Assembly (NCBI GenBank): GCA_016235555.1
Contig: JACRKC010000039.1
Span: forward strand, 48,737-112,736
Reading direction: 5' to 3'
Length of the DNA stretch: 64,000 nt
Source of the DNA: Verrucomicrobiota bacterium
GTDB lineage: Bacteria > Verrucomicrobiota > Verrucomicrobiia > Opitutales > Opitutaceae
Shown here: piece by piece, positions 40,234 through 48,280 of the stretch
How positions within the stretch are numbered: position 1 is the first letter of the stretch
How the letters are laid out: each line of letters opens with the position of its first letter
Translations under genes and position numbers: made by a program
The notes under the pieces: generated by a model
Database searches by the model: none
The model's input: the letters and a program-made list of their open reading frames with translations, nothing else
What the model was told of the DNA's origin: nothing

Positions 40234-40462
40234 CGGCGGGCCGGGACGCCCGGCGCTACGCCGAGCCGGCGCGGGTGAGCGCGCTTCGTTGGGCTTTTCG
40301 ACGCCTTCTGACCTCCGTTTGAATCGCACCACGGTCCGGCCGGGCACAAATCAGGATTTGGACACGCGGTGAGAATCGCCCAGCGCTGAAGCGCTGGGCG
40401 ATGTTCGGTCCTCGCTGCGCGAGACTGCCGGTGTCATACCAACGTCACCTTGCTCTTGGACT

Positions 40463-40509
40463 GTAGGCCCGGCCGGTGGCCGGGCTGCCCGCTAAGCGGG
40501 CGGGCCTAC
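40463..40509. repeat. GTAG...CTAC element, GGCCGG type
   Basis: 47 bases, GTAGGCCCGGCCGG at one end and GGGCCTAC at the other, with internal hairpins CCCGGCC/GGCCGGG and CCCGCT/AGCGGG. Confidence 0.85.
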
Positions 40510-40575
40510 AACGAAAGTCTGAAAGCGACGGGACGTTGGTTTACTCAAATCCTGATCTGCACCCCGCAGCCAGCT

Positions 40576-40644
40576 GTAGCGGCGGTCTGCGACCGCCGGC
40601 GATGCGCCAAGGGTTCTCGTTCGGCGGTCGCAGACCGCCGCTAC
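40576..40644. repeat. GTAG...CTAC element, GGCGGTC type
   Basis: Close relative of 16916-16985 (stems GGCGGTC/GACCGCC), complete at both ends. Confidence 0.88.
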
Positions 40645-40794
40645 AACCAAGGCCTCGGTTTACTGACCTCACTTCCTGTTGCACTCCGGTCCGGCCTGCT
40701 GGTCCGGTTTCCGTTTGAGTTTCACTCCTGCGGGATGTAGCCATCCGCCAGTCTGGCCACCCCCTACCCTGCTGCCGTCCGCTCCGCCCTGCCC

Positions 40795-41817
40795 ATGTCC
40801 GCCCCCGGCGCCACCCCCGCCCTGTTCACCGCCCGCTCGATGAGTGCGCAGAACCGGGCCGAGATGCAACAGGCCTTCGACCGGGCGCTGCGTCTGGCGG
40901 AGCGCGACCGGCTCACCCTCCGCGTGCCGCACGAGATCAATCCGGCGCTCAACCGCCGCGACATGCACTACCACTACCGGCCCGAGATTTTTCTCCAGTT
41001 GCAGGGCACGACGGACTTCACGTTTCCGCGCGAAAAATTCCGCCTCGGCGAGGACGAGCTGTGCGTGATCCCCGCCGGCGTGCCCCACGGCGAAGTCGTG
41101 CAACCCGGCGCCGCCCGGCCCTTCCGCAACCTCGTCGCCGGCTTCTACAACAACACCCTCAGCGTGCATTTCGCCCACGAGGCGCGGCCCGGCAAGCCCG
41201 ACATCCAGGTGATCGAGTTTTTCGATGCGCCCAATCTCGACGTCTTCCTCCTCCTCGCCCACACCGTCGCGCAGACGCACAGCATGCAGGGGCCCGCGCG
41301 CGACACCGTGCTCAAGGGCCTGCTGCTCGCGCTGCTCGGCCTCTTCCGCAACATCGTCGAAACCGGCACCGGCCAGCTCAACAGCGACATCGGCAAGGTC
41401 TTTCAGGCCAAGTGCCTCGTGCGCGAGCAATTCGCCAACCCCGACCTTGGCGTGCAACACATCGCCGAGTTGCTCGGCTGCTCGCCCGACTACCTCTCGC
41501 ACCTGTTTCACACCGAGACGAAGGAGCGCCTCACGCATTACATCCAGCGCATCCGCATCGAGGGCGCGGTGCTCGCGTTGGAGACGACCACGCTCACCGT
41601 CTCCGAGATCGCCTATGCGGGAGGCTTCGCCGACCCCGCGTATTTCGCGCGCGTCTTCAAGCAGCACAAGGGCGCGACCCCGCACGACTACCGCGCGCAA
41701 CTCGAGGCGCAACGCACCCAAAAGGAAGCGCAGCCGAAGACGGTTTACTTCGACCGCCTCGACTACACGCACGGCGCGCCGCCGGCGAAGCCCGGGAGCG
41801 ACGCGGCGCCGCCGTAG
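40795..41817 (+). CDS. AraC-family transcriptional regulator
   Basis: 340 residues. The N-terminal cupin-like sensor domain has HYHYRPEIFLQLQGTTDFTF and ELCVIPAGVPHGE. The C-terminal half has the two helix-turn-helix motifs of AraC/XylS: HIAELLGCSPDYLSHLFHTE and VSEIAYAGGFADPAYFARVF with FKQHKGATPHDYR. It stands alone next to the maltodextrin genes, so it is the likely regulator of that locus (inference). Confidence 0.92.
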   Translation: MSAPGATPALFTARSMSAQNRAEMQQAFDRALRLAERDRLTLRVPHEINPALNRRDMHYHYRPEIFLQLQGTTDFTFPREKFRLGEDELCVIPAGVPHGEVVQPGAARPFRNLVAGFYNNTLSVHFAHEARPGKPDIQVIEFFDAPNLDVFLLLAHTVAQTHSMQGPARDTVLKGLLLALLGLFRNIVETGTGQLNSDIGKVFQAKCLVREQFANPDLGVQHIAELLGCSPDYLSHLFHTETKERLTHYIQRIRIEGAVLALETTTLTVSEIAYAGGFADPAYFARVFKQHKGATPHDYRAQLEAQRTQKEAQPKTVYFDRLDYTHGAPPAKPGSDAAPP

Positions 41818-41867
41818 GCGGGGTGCGCGGCGTGTTCGGGACCACGCGCCCGGCCCGGCTCAGCCGG

Positions 41868-41990
41868 AACCGTGCAGTGGAACTCGCGCTTATCGTGACC
41901 GCGCGGTGTAGCGGTGGAGCGCGTTGACCCCAACGCGCTTTTCAGGACTCACGTCGTAGCCCAAGCGCATTGAGGGCAACGCGCTCCACC
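41868..41990. repeat. composite AGCGCGTTG element, copy 2
   Basis: Shares about 70 bases with 36028-36100, including GTAG at 41908-41911 and hairpin GCGCGTTGACC/CCAACGCGC, and closes with the inverted GCAACGCGCTCCACC. It fills the gap between the convergent AraC and MFS genes. Confidence 0.85.
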
Positions 41991-42041
41991 TCGATCCGAT
42001 CTTCTCGCCAGCGAAACCACCTTCAACGGCAACGTTCCCGC

Positions 42042-43337
42042 TCAAGCCTGCTCCGCCGCCGGCTCGTCCACCCATGCGAGTGCGAGCGCCGCGGCGATCA
42101 TGCACGCGCCGCCGAGCAGCACGACGGGGAGCGCGCGGCCGCCGAGCAGTTGCTGCACGACCGGACCGAGCACGGTGGCGGCGAGGATTTGCGGCAGCAC
42201 GATGAAGAAGTTGAAGACGCCCATGTAGAATCCCATCTGCGCCGCCGGAATCGCGTTCGCCAGCAGCGCGTAGGGCATGGAGAGGATCGTGGCCCAGCCC
42301 ACGCCCACGCCCACCATCGACACCAGCAGCAGCTCCGGCGTGCGCCACAGCCCGACGGTCAGCAGCCCCGCGCCGGCGCAGAGCAGCCCCGCGCGGTGCA
42401 GGGACTTGGCCGCCACGCCGCGCTTCGCCAGCGCCACGAGTGCAAACGCGACCACGAACGCCACGCCGTTGTAGGTCGCGAAGCACACGCCGCCCCACTC
42501 GACACCGCGCTGGTAGGAAGGTGAACCCGGCGCGCCGCCAAATACCGTGCGCGCGATCGCCGGGGTGAAATAGATCCACATGCAGAAGAGCCCGAGCCAC
42601 GTGAAGAACTGCACGACCGCCAGCCGCCGCATCGTGGCCGGCATCGCGCGCAGTCCGGCAAAAATCTCCCGCAGCGCGTGCGTCGGGCCGCCGGCTTTCG
42701 GCGCACCGTCCGCGGGCGGCTGCTCCCCCGTCGTCGCGATCGTGTAGAGCACGCTGGCGAGGAAAACCGCGGCGCCGACGTAGAACGCGAGATGCACCGA
42801 GCGCGGAATCGCCCCAGCCGCCGCCGTGCCGTCCGCGAGGCCGCAGCGGGTCAGCAGCCACGGCAGCGCCGACGATAGCACGGCGCCCAGCCCGATGAGC
42901 AGGCTCTGCATCGCGAAGCCCACGCGCCGCTGCGCCGGCGGCAGCAGATCGCCGACGAAGGCGCGGAACGGTTCCATGCTCACGTTCACCGACGCATCGA
43001 GAATCCACAGCAGCCCCGCCGCCATCCACAGCGAGGACGAGTTGGGCATCGCGAGCAGCGCGAGGCTCGCCAGGAGCGCACCGGCGAGGAAATACGGCCG
43101 GCGCCGGCCGAGGCGCGTCCAGGTGCGGTCGCTGTAGTAGCCGATGACCGGCTGCACGAGCAGGCCGGTGGCGGGCGCGGCGAGCCAGAGCAGCGGGATG
43201 GCGCTCTCGCTCGCGCCGAGGTATTGGTAGATGGCGCTCATGTTGGCCATCTGGAGCCCCCAGCCGAACTGGATGCCGAGGAAGCCGAAGCTCATGTTCC
43301 AGATCGCGGGGAGCGAAAGCGGGCGGGGATTCGTCAT
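42042..43337 (-). CDS. MFS sugar transporter (SLC45/maltose-type)
   Basis: 431 residues with about twelve TM segments. The N-terminus has FGFLGIQFGWGLQMANMSAI, GYYSDRTWTRLGRRRPYFLA and SVNVSMEPFRAFVGDLLP, the signature of the GPH/SLC45-like group that carries maltose, maltodextrin or sucrose. The gene starts four bases inside the malQ stop (ATGA overlap), so the two are translationally coupled. Likely role: uptake of maltose or maltodextrins across the inner membrane. Confidence 0.9.
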   Translation of the reverse strand: MTNPRPLSLPAIWNMSFGFLGIQFGWGLQMANMSAIYQYLGASESAIPLLWLAAPATGLLVQPVIGYYSDRTWTRLGRRRPYFLAGALLASLALLAMPNSSSLWMAAGLLWILDASVNVSMEPFRAFVGDLLPPAQRRVGFAMQSLLIGLGAVLSSALPWLLTRCGLADGTAAAGAIPRSVHLAFYVGAAVFLASVLYTIATTGEQPPADGAPKAGGPTHALREIFAGLRAMPATMRRLAVVQFFTWLGLFCMWIYFTPAIARTVFGGAPGSPSYQRGVEWGGVCFATYNGVAFVVAFALVALAKRGVAAKSLHRAGLLCAGAGLLTVGLWRTPELLLVSMVGVGVGWATILSMPYALLANAIPAAQMGFYMGVFNFFIVLPQILAATVLGPVVQQLLGGRALPVVLLGGACMIAAALALAWVDEPAAEQA

Positions 43338-44902
43338 GGCTGGGGTGGCTCGGAGTAGTCGGGGATCACGCGATCGCCGCGGCGGTCGTAGAGGTCGATC
43401 CAGTGGCGCAGGCGGGCGGTTTTATCGCCGGCGAGGCTGGCGAGCTGCGCCGCGGTGAAGCGCCACTGCCAGTTGCCGTCGGTGGTGCCGGGGCGGTTGA
43501 GCGTGGCCTCGGCGGGCAGGTCGAGCAGGTCCTGCATCGGGACGACCGCGAGGCGCGAGGGCGTCGCGAGCGCCACCCGGATGATCGGCCACGCGGAGCG
43601 CGCGCCGTTGAGGTGGAAATATTCGCCGACCTTTTCCGCGTAGGGCGGGGTGAGGCCCTCGAGCCAGCCGCGCGTGGTGAGGTTGTCGTGCGTGCCGGTG
43701 TAGGCGACGCTGTCGGGCGGGTAGAAGTGCGGCAGGTTGACGTTGTTCGCATCGTGCCCGTAGGCGAACTGCACGATCTTCATGCCGGGCAGGCCGGCGG
43801 CGCGCCGCAGCGCGACGACGTCCGGGCCGATGTAGCCGAGATCCTCGGCGATGAGCCGCGCCTGCGGCAGCTGGCGGCGCACCGCCTCGAAAAACGCGAG
43901 GCCCGGACCCTGGCGCCAGCGGCCGGTGCGCGCGCTCGACGCCTCGGCGGGGATTTCCCAATACGTGTCGAAGCCGCGGAAGTGATCGAGGCGGATGATG
44001 TCGTAGAGCTCGAACGCGGCGCGCAGCCGGTCGATCCACCACGCGTAGCCGGTGCGCGCGAGCTGCTCCCAGTCGTAGAGCGGGTTGCCCCAGAGCTGTC
44101 CCTCGGCGGAAAAATAATCCGGCGGCACGCCCGCGACCGCGAGCGGCTGGCCGTGCGGATCGAGCCGGAAGACGGCGCGGTTCTGCCACGTGTCGGCGCT
44201 GTCGAGCGCGACGAAGATCGGCACGTCGCCGATGATGCCGACGCCGCGCGCGGCGGCGTGGCGGCGGAGGCGCTCCCACTGGCCGAAGAACAGATACTGG
44301 TAAAACGCGTGGCGCCCGGCCTCGCGCCGCGCTTCGGGCGGAAGCGCCGCCGCGAGCCGCGGGCTCCACTCGCGGAATTCCGCGGGCCACGCCGGCCACG
44401 GCTCGCCGCCGAAGTGGGCTTTGAGGGCCATGAACTCGGTGAACGGCTCGAGCCAGCCGGCATGGCGCTGGCGGAACGCCGCGAGCGAACCGAGCCCGTC
44501 GACTTCGTCGGCCCCGCGCGCGGCGAAGCGATCGTAGGCCCTGGCCAGCACCGTCCAGAAATCGTGATAGAGCCAGCCGTAGTCGACGCGATCCCCGGGC
44601 AGCTGGCGCAGGGTCGCGAGGTCCGCCTCCGTGAGCAGCCCGTCGGCGAGGAGTTCGCCGAGGTCGATGAAGTAGGGGTTGCCGGCGCGGCCGGAGAAAA
44701 GCTGGTAGGGCGAATCGCCGTAGCCCGTCGGTCCGATCGGGCAGATCTGCCAGTGGCGCACGCCGGCCTCGGCGAGGAAATCGACGAAGCGGCGCGCGGC
44801 GGGGCCGAGGTTGCCGATGCCGTAGTCGCCCGGCAGCGACGAGACGTGCGCGAGCACGCCGGCGGAGCGGGTGACGAGCCAGGTGGACGTTGCAGCGGAC
44901 AT
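43334..44902 (-). CDS. malQ: 4-alpha-glucanotransferase (amylomaltase)
   Basis: 522 residues, the usual bacterial MalQ length. The start at 44902 gives TRSAGVLAHVSSLPGDYGIG near the N-terminus, followed by HWQICPIGPTGYGDSPYQ, GIIGDVPIFVALDSADTW, IIRLDHFRGFDTYWEIP with the catalytic Asp, IAEDLGYIGPDVVALRR with the acid Glu, and AYTGTHDNLTTRGW with the stabilising Asp. It rearranges maltodextrins in the cytoplasm. It lies between the TonB receptor and the MFS transporter. Confidence 0.95.
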   Translation of the reverse strand: MSAATSTWLVTRSAGVLAHVSSLPGDYGIGNLGPAARRFVDFLAEAGVRHWQICPIGPTGYGDSPYQLFSGRAGNPYFIDLGELLADGLLTEADLATLRQLPGDRVDYGWLYHDFWTVLARAYDRFAARGADEVDGLGSLAAFRQRHAGWLEPFTEFMALKAHFGGEPWPAWPAEFREWSPRLAAALPPEARREAGRHAFYQYLFFGQWERLRRHAAARGVGIIGDVPIFVALDSADTWQNRAVFRLDPHGQPLAVAGVPPDYFSAEGQLWGNPLYDWEQLARTGYAWWIDRLRAAFELYDIIRLDHFRGFDTYWEIPAEASSARTGRWRQGPGLAFFEAVRRQLPQARLIAEDLGYIGPDVVALRRAAGLPGMKIVQFAYGHDANNVNLPHFYPPDSVAYTGTHDNLTTRGWLEGLTPPYAEKVGEYFHLNGARSAWPIIRVALATPSRLAVVPMQDLLDLPAEATLNRPGTTDGNWQWRFTAAQLASLAGDKTARLRHWIDLYDRRGDRVIPDYSEPPQP

Positions 44903-45006
44903 GCGTGACGTGAGGGGCGAAATTTGTCGGCGCGGCCGGGGCGGCCGCCAGAAAATTTCCGGCGGCCGCACCTGGCGGCGGAGTCAAACGGCCCGGGCCG
45001 GGCGAC

Positions 45007-47790
45007 TCAGAACTTGTAAGACGCACCCAACGAGTAGGAGGCGCCGTATTTCTGATAGTTGATCACCTGGCGCGGGTCGTTGTTGTTGTAGGTGACGAGC
45101 GGCTCGTTGTTCAAGTTGTAGGCCTGGACGAAGAACGTCAGCCCTTTGGCCGAGCCGGACTGGATCGCGTAGCTGACCTGCGCATCGACCACTTTTTCCG
45201 GCTGCGCGACGGAGAAGCCGCCGTTGGGATTCACGTCGCCGCCGGGGCTGGGCACGCCGAAGGTGGTGATGTATTGGCGGTTTTCCGAGCGGTAGTGTTC
45301 GCTGACGCGGGCGGAGAAGCCGGCGCGCTCGTAGTAGAGCGTGGCGTTGGCGACCTTGCGCGAGAGGCCCGCGATCGGGGCGGTGGCGCCGCTGGGGCCC
45401 CAGGGCTTGACGCTGCTGTCGGTGTAGGCGCCGCCGAGCACGACGCCGAAGCCGCGGATATCCTTCGAGAGCAGTTCGCTGGCGAGCGAGAGCGTGAGCT
45501 CGAAGCCCTTGATGGCGCCGCCGTCGCCGTTGACCGGCTGCGAGATGACGCCCTGCTTGAGCGCGGGCGTGGGGCCCTGCACGGGATAGCCCGAGAAGTC
45601 GGCGAGCGCGCGCTGCTCGTAGATGAAGTTGAGGAGCTTCTTGTGGAAACCGGCGAGCGCGATGTAGCCCATGTTGTCCTTGAAGTAGTGTTCGATCGAG
45701 AGATCGACGGAGTCGGACTGCCAGGGCTTGAGCTTCGGATTGCCGCCGCCGCCGCTCCACGGGCTGCGGGAGAGGTCGGTGGAATTGGCGAGCGTGGGAT
45801 CGTAGCCCCAGGTGCGCGAGGCGCGGAGGTCATACATGCGCGGGCGGGCGAGCTGGCGCGCGAGGCTGAGGCGCACGAGCGTCTGGCTGGTGGCCTTGAG
45901 CGTGAGGTTGAGGCTCGGGGCGAACTGCGTGTAAGTGGTGCCGTCGCTGACGGTGTTGAGGTTGTCGCCGTTGGCCGAGTAGCCCTTGGAGGACTGGTCG
46001 ACGCTGATGCCGCGCAGACCGAGGTTGCCGGTCAGGGGCAGGTCGCCGGCCTTGGTGTCGAGGTTGAACTGGGCGTAGAACTGCGTGATCTTCTCCTCGA
46101 TCTGGAAGCGGTTGGCGACGATGCCGCCGCCGGTGTTGGGCACGAACTTGAAGAGGCCGTTGTCATACGCGGCGAGCGGATCGTAGGCGTAAATCGGTCC
46201 GAGGCCGAGGTAGCTCATGTCGGTGGTGCCGACCTTGGCGGGCAGGGCGACGGAGACGGCGTTGTTCTGGAGCACCGGGAAGCCGGAGGGGCCTTCGCCG
46301 TCGCGCTTGTAGCGGTCGGTGTAGCTGACGCCGAACTCGACCTCCTTGAGGAGCGAAGTGCCCACGCCGTGCTTGGTGAAGAGCTTGAACTGGCCGAGCT
46401 GATCCTTCGAGTTGAACTCCTTGACGTAGCCCGGCGCGCCCTGGCCGGGGAATTTCCACGTCTGCCAGCCCTGCGGATCGGTGACCTTGAGCACGTTGCC
46501 GTCGGCGTAGTTGAGCGTGGTGGTGATGACCGGGATGTGGCCGGGGATGAGCTTGACGGTGACGGTGTCGGGATTGGTGGCGTTGCCGAGCGAGCCGACG
46601 CCGGACCAGGTCTCGAGGTTGAAATCGCGGCGGCTGACCTCGGAGTAGCCGGCGTCGAACGTGACGGGCCACGCGGATTTTTCGCCGAGCTTGAGGTTCC
46701 AGCCGATGGCCTTGGGGCTGTCGTTGCGCTTGAAGACATCGTTGCGGACGACGGGCTGCACGTTCTTGTAGACTTCGTTGGTCACGAGGCCGCCCGCGAC
46801 GGTGCCGCCGGGCTGGAGCTGCGCGCCGCTCCACCAGAGCGGAATCTCCATGCCGCGCAGGAACTGCTTCTCCTCGAAACGCGAGACGTAGAGGTCGACG
46901 GTGCTGTGGATGTTTTCGCTGGGCTTGAACTCGATCACGGCCATGCCGCCGTCGCGATCGAGGTTGCTGCTGCGCACGTAGGACTTGGTGCCGCCGAGCA
47001 CGAAGTTGCCCGCGTTGTCGGTCGGGTAGCCCCACGCCTGGAACTGCTGGCCCTCGAACGGCCGCGTCGAATGCGCGAAGCCGAGGGCGATGCCCACCTT
47101 GCCGTCGGCGACCTGGTCCACGTAGGAGAGATTGAAGCGGTTGCCCTTCGACTTCACCCCGGGCGTGAGCTGGCCCAGCTGCGTCCACTCATAGTAGGCG
47201 TTGGTCGCGATCACGCGGCGACCCTTGCTGAGCGGCTGCACGGTGAGCATGTCGACCGAACCGGCAAGGCCCTGGCCGGTGAGGCTGGCGGAGGCGGTTT
47301 TGTAGACCACCACGCCGTTGAGCAGCTCGGCCGGATACTGGTCGAACTCGACGCTGCGATTGCCCGCCGTGGTGACCTGCTCGCGGCCGTTGAGCATGCC
47401 GGTGGTGAAATCGCCGGAGAGGCCGCGGATGTTGATGGCCTGGCTGCGGCCGTTGGTGCGCTGCGTGGCGAGACCGGTGACGCGCGTGAGCGAGTCGGCG
47501 ATGGAGACATCGGGCAGCTTGCCGATGTCCTCCGCGGCGATCACCTCCGTGACCTCGGGCTTGGAGGCCTTGATCTCGGCGGCGGCGGCGAGGCTGCCGC
47601 GGAAGCCGGCCACGACCTGGAATTTTTCGAGCACGACGGCGGGCTCGTTGGCGGCGGCTTTGTCGTCCTTCGGCTTGGCGGCCGGGGTCGCGGTTTGGGC
47701 AAACAAGGCCGGCTGCGCGAGCAGCAGGCCGGCGGCGAGGCTTCGGGCAACGAAGCGGCGCGCGAGAGCAGCGGGGGTCGGTTTTTTCAT
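45007..47790 (-). CDS. TonB-dependent receptor for maltodextrin/starch (inferred)
   Basis: 927 residues. The ATG at 47790 gives MKKPTPAALARRFVARSLAA and a signal peptide ending ALFAQ. The plug has KASKPEVTEVIAAEDIGKLP and SIADSLTRVTGLATQRTNGR, as in the Xanthomonas/Caulobacter-type TonB receptor family. The barrel ends in the aromatic SLGASYKF. It is leftward with malQ and the MFS gene downstream and diverges from a secreted GH13 enzyme, so it probably imports malto-oligosaccharides. Confidence 0.9.
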   Translation of the reverse strand: MKKPTPAALARRFVARSLAAGLLLAQPALFAQTATPAAKPKDDKAAANEPAVVLEKFQVVAGFRGSLAAAAEIKASKPEVTEVIAAEDIGKLPDVSIADSLTRVTGLATQRTNGRSQAINIRGLSGDFTTGMLNGREQVTTAGNRSVEFDQYPAELLNGVVVYKTASASLTGQGLAGSVDMLTVQPLSKGRRVIATNAYYEWTQLGQLTPGVKSKGNRFNLSYVDQVADGKVGIALGFAHSTRPFEGQQFQAWGYPTDNAGNFVLGGTKSYVRSSNLDRDGGMAVIEFKPSENIHSTVDLYVSRFEEKQFLRGMEIPLWWSGAQLQPGGTVAGGLVTNEVYKNVQPVVRNDVFKRNDSPKAIGWNLKLGEKSAWPVTFDAGYSEVSRRDFNLETWSGVGSLGNATNPDTVTVKLIPGHIPVITTTLNYADGNVLKVTDPQGWQTWKFPGQGAPGYVKEFNSKDQLGQFKLFTKHGVGTSLLKEVEFGVSYTDRYKRDGEGPSGFPVLQNNAVSVALPAKVGTTDMSYLGLGPIYAYDPLAAYDNGLFKFVPNTGGGIVANRFQIEEKITQFYAQFNLDTKAGDLPLTGNLGLRGISVDQSSKGYSANGDNLNTVSDGTTYTQFAPSLNLTLKATSQTLVRLSLARQLARPRMYDLRASRTWGYDPTLANSTDLSRSPWSGGGGNPKLKPWQSDSVDLSIEHYFKDNMGYIALAGFHKKLLNFIYEQRALADFSGYPVQGPTPALKQGVISQPVNGDGGAIKGFELTLSLASELLSKDIRGFGVVLGGAYTDSSVKPWGPSGATAPIAGLSRKVANATLYYERAGFSARVSEHYRSENRQYITTFGVPSPGGDVNPNGGFSVAQPEKVVDAQVSYAIQSGSAKGLTFFVQAYNLNNEPLVTYNNNDPRQVINYQKYGASYSLGASYKF

Positions 47791-48280
47791 GATGGCGTTC
47801 AGTTGTGCGGTGCGAGGGTTGAGCAGGCCGGTGCTCCGCAAAAGCCTCGCGGGCCGGTGGGGCAGCGCGGTTGTGGGGCAACTGGCCGGGGCGGTTGTGC
47901 GCCCCGTCATCGCAAAGTTGGGCCGCGCACGCGCGACCCGCCATGCGCAATCCTCCAAAAAAACCGAGATGGCCCGGAAAACTCTTAGGTCCGGCTCCGC
48001 TCCGCCGCGCGGGCGATAGCGGCTCGCAGGTTCGGCTGGCACGCCAAACGAGGTAGGCCGGGTCTGTGACCCGCCCTTTCGCGGTGCGAAACTCCATTCC
48101 GGGGGCGGGTCACAGACCCGCCCTACTGCAACAATTCGATTCGCCGCACCCGACCCACGCCAGGCTCTTTTGCGACAGGTCCCCTTTTCCGACCCGACCT
48201 AAGATTTTTCCCGGCCATGAAAGAGTTTTCGCGCCCGCCCCGTTTGACCGCCACCGCCGCCGCGCGCATGACTGGGCGCC
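47791..48280. promoter_or_regulatory. divergent intergenic region with one GTAG element
   Basis: 490 bases between the TonB receptor and the amylase. A complete GTAG element is at 48053-48126. Both promoters must lie here; A-rich stretches at 47955-47985 and T/A-rich 48150-48215 are the best locations, but no clear operator was found. Confidence 0.45.
48053..48126. repeat. GTAG...CTAC element, GGCGGGTC type
   Basis: GTAGGCCGGGTCTGTGACCC at one end and GGGTCACAGACCCGCCCTAC at the other. It is a close relative of 22205-22273. Confidence 0.88.

Larger units (their letters stand above)
39845..40794. repeat. 950-base repeat-rich gap
   Basis: No gene is seen. It contains an arm CTCAAACTGAGGTCAG at 39964-39979, the inverted 190-bp element (40042-40233), a perfect hairpin with 11-base arms CGCCCAGCGCT/AGCGCTGGGCG at 40377-40400, and GTAG elements at 40463-40509 and 40576-40644. 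The AraC promoter must lie in the last 150 bases. Confidence 0.8.

Noticed and set aside
39845..40794. Possible small genes in the 950-base gap
   Set aside because: All frames are explained by repeat elements and have no plausible start, signal or domain.
45274..47988. Long plus-strand open frame opposite the TonB receptor
   Set aside because: Low-complexity Val/Glu/Gly/Ala translation with no motif; the minus strand encodes a full receptor with signal peptide and plug.
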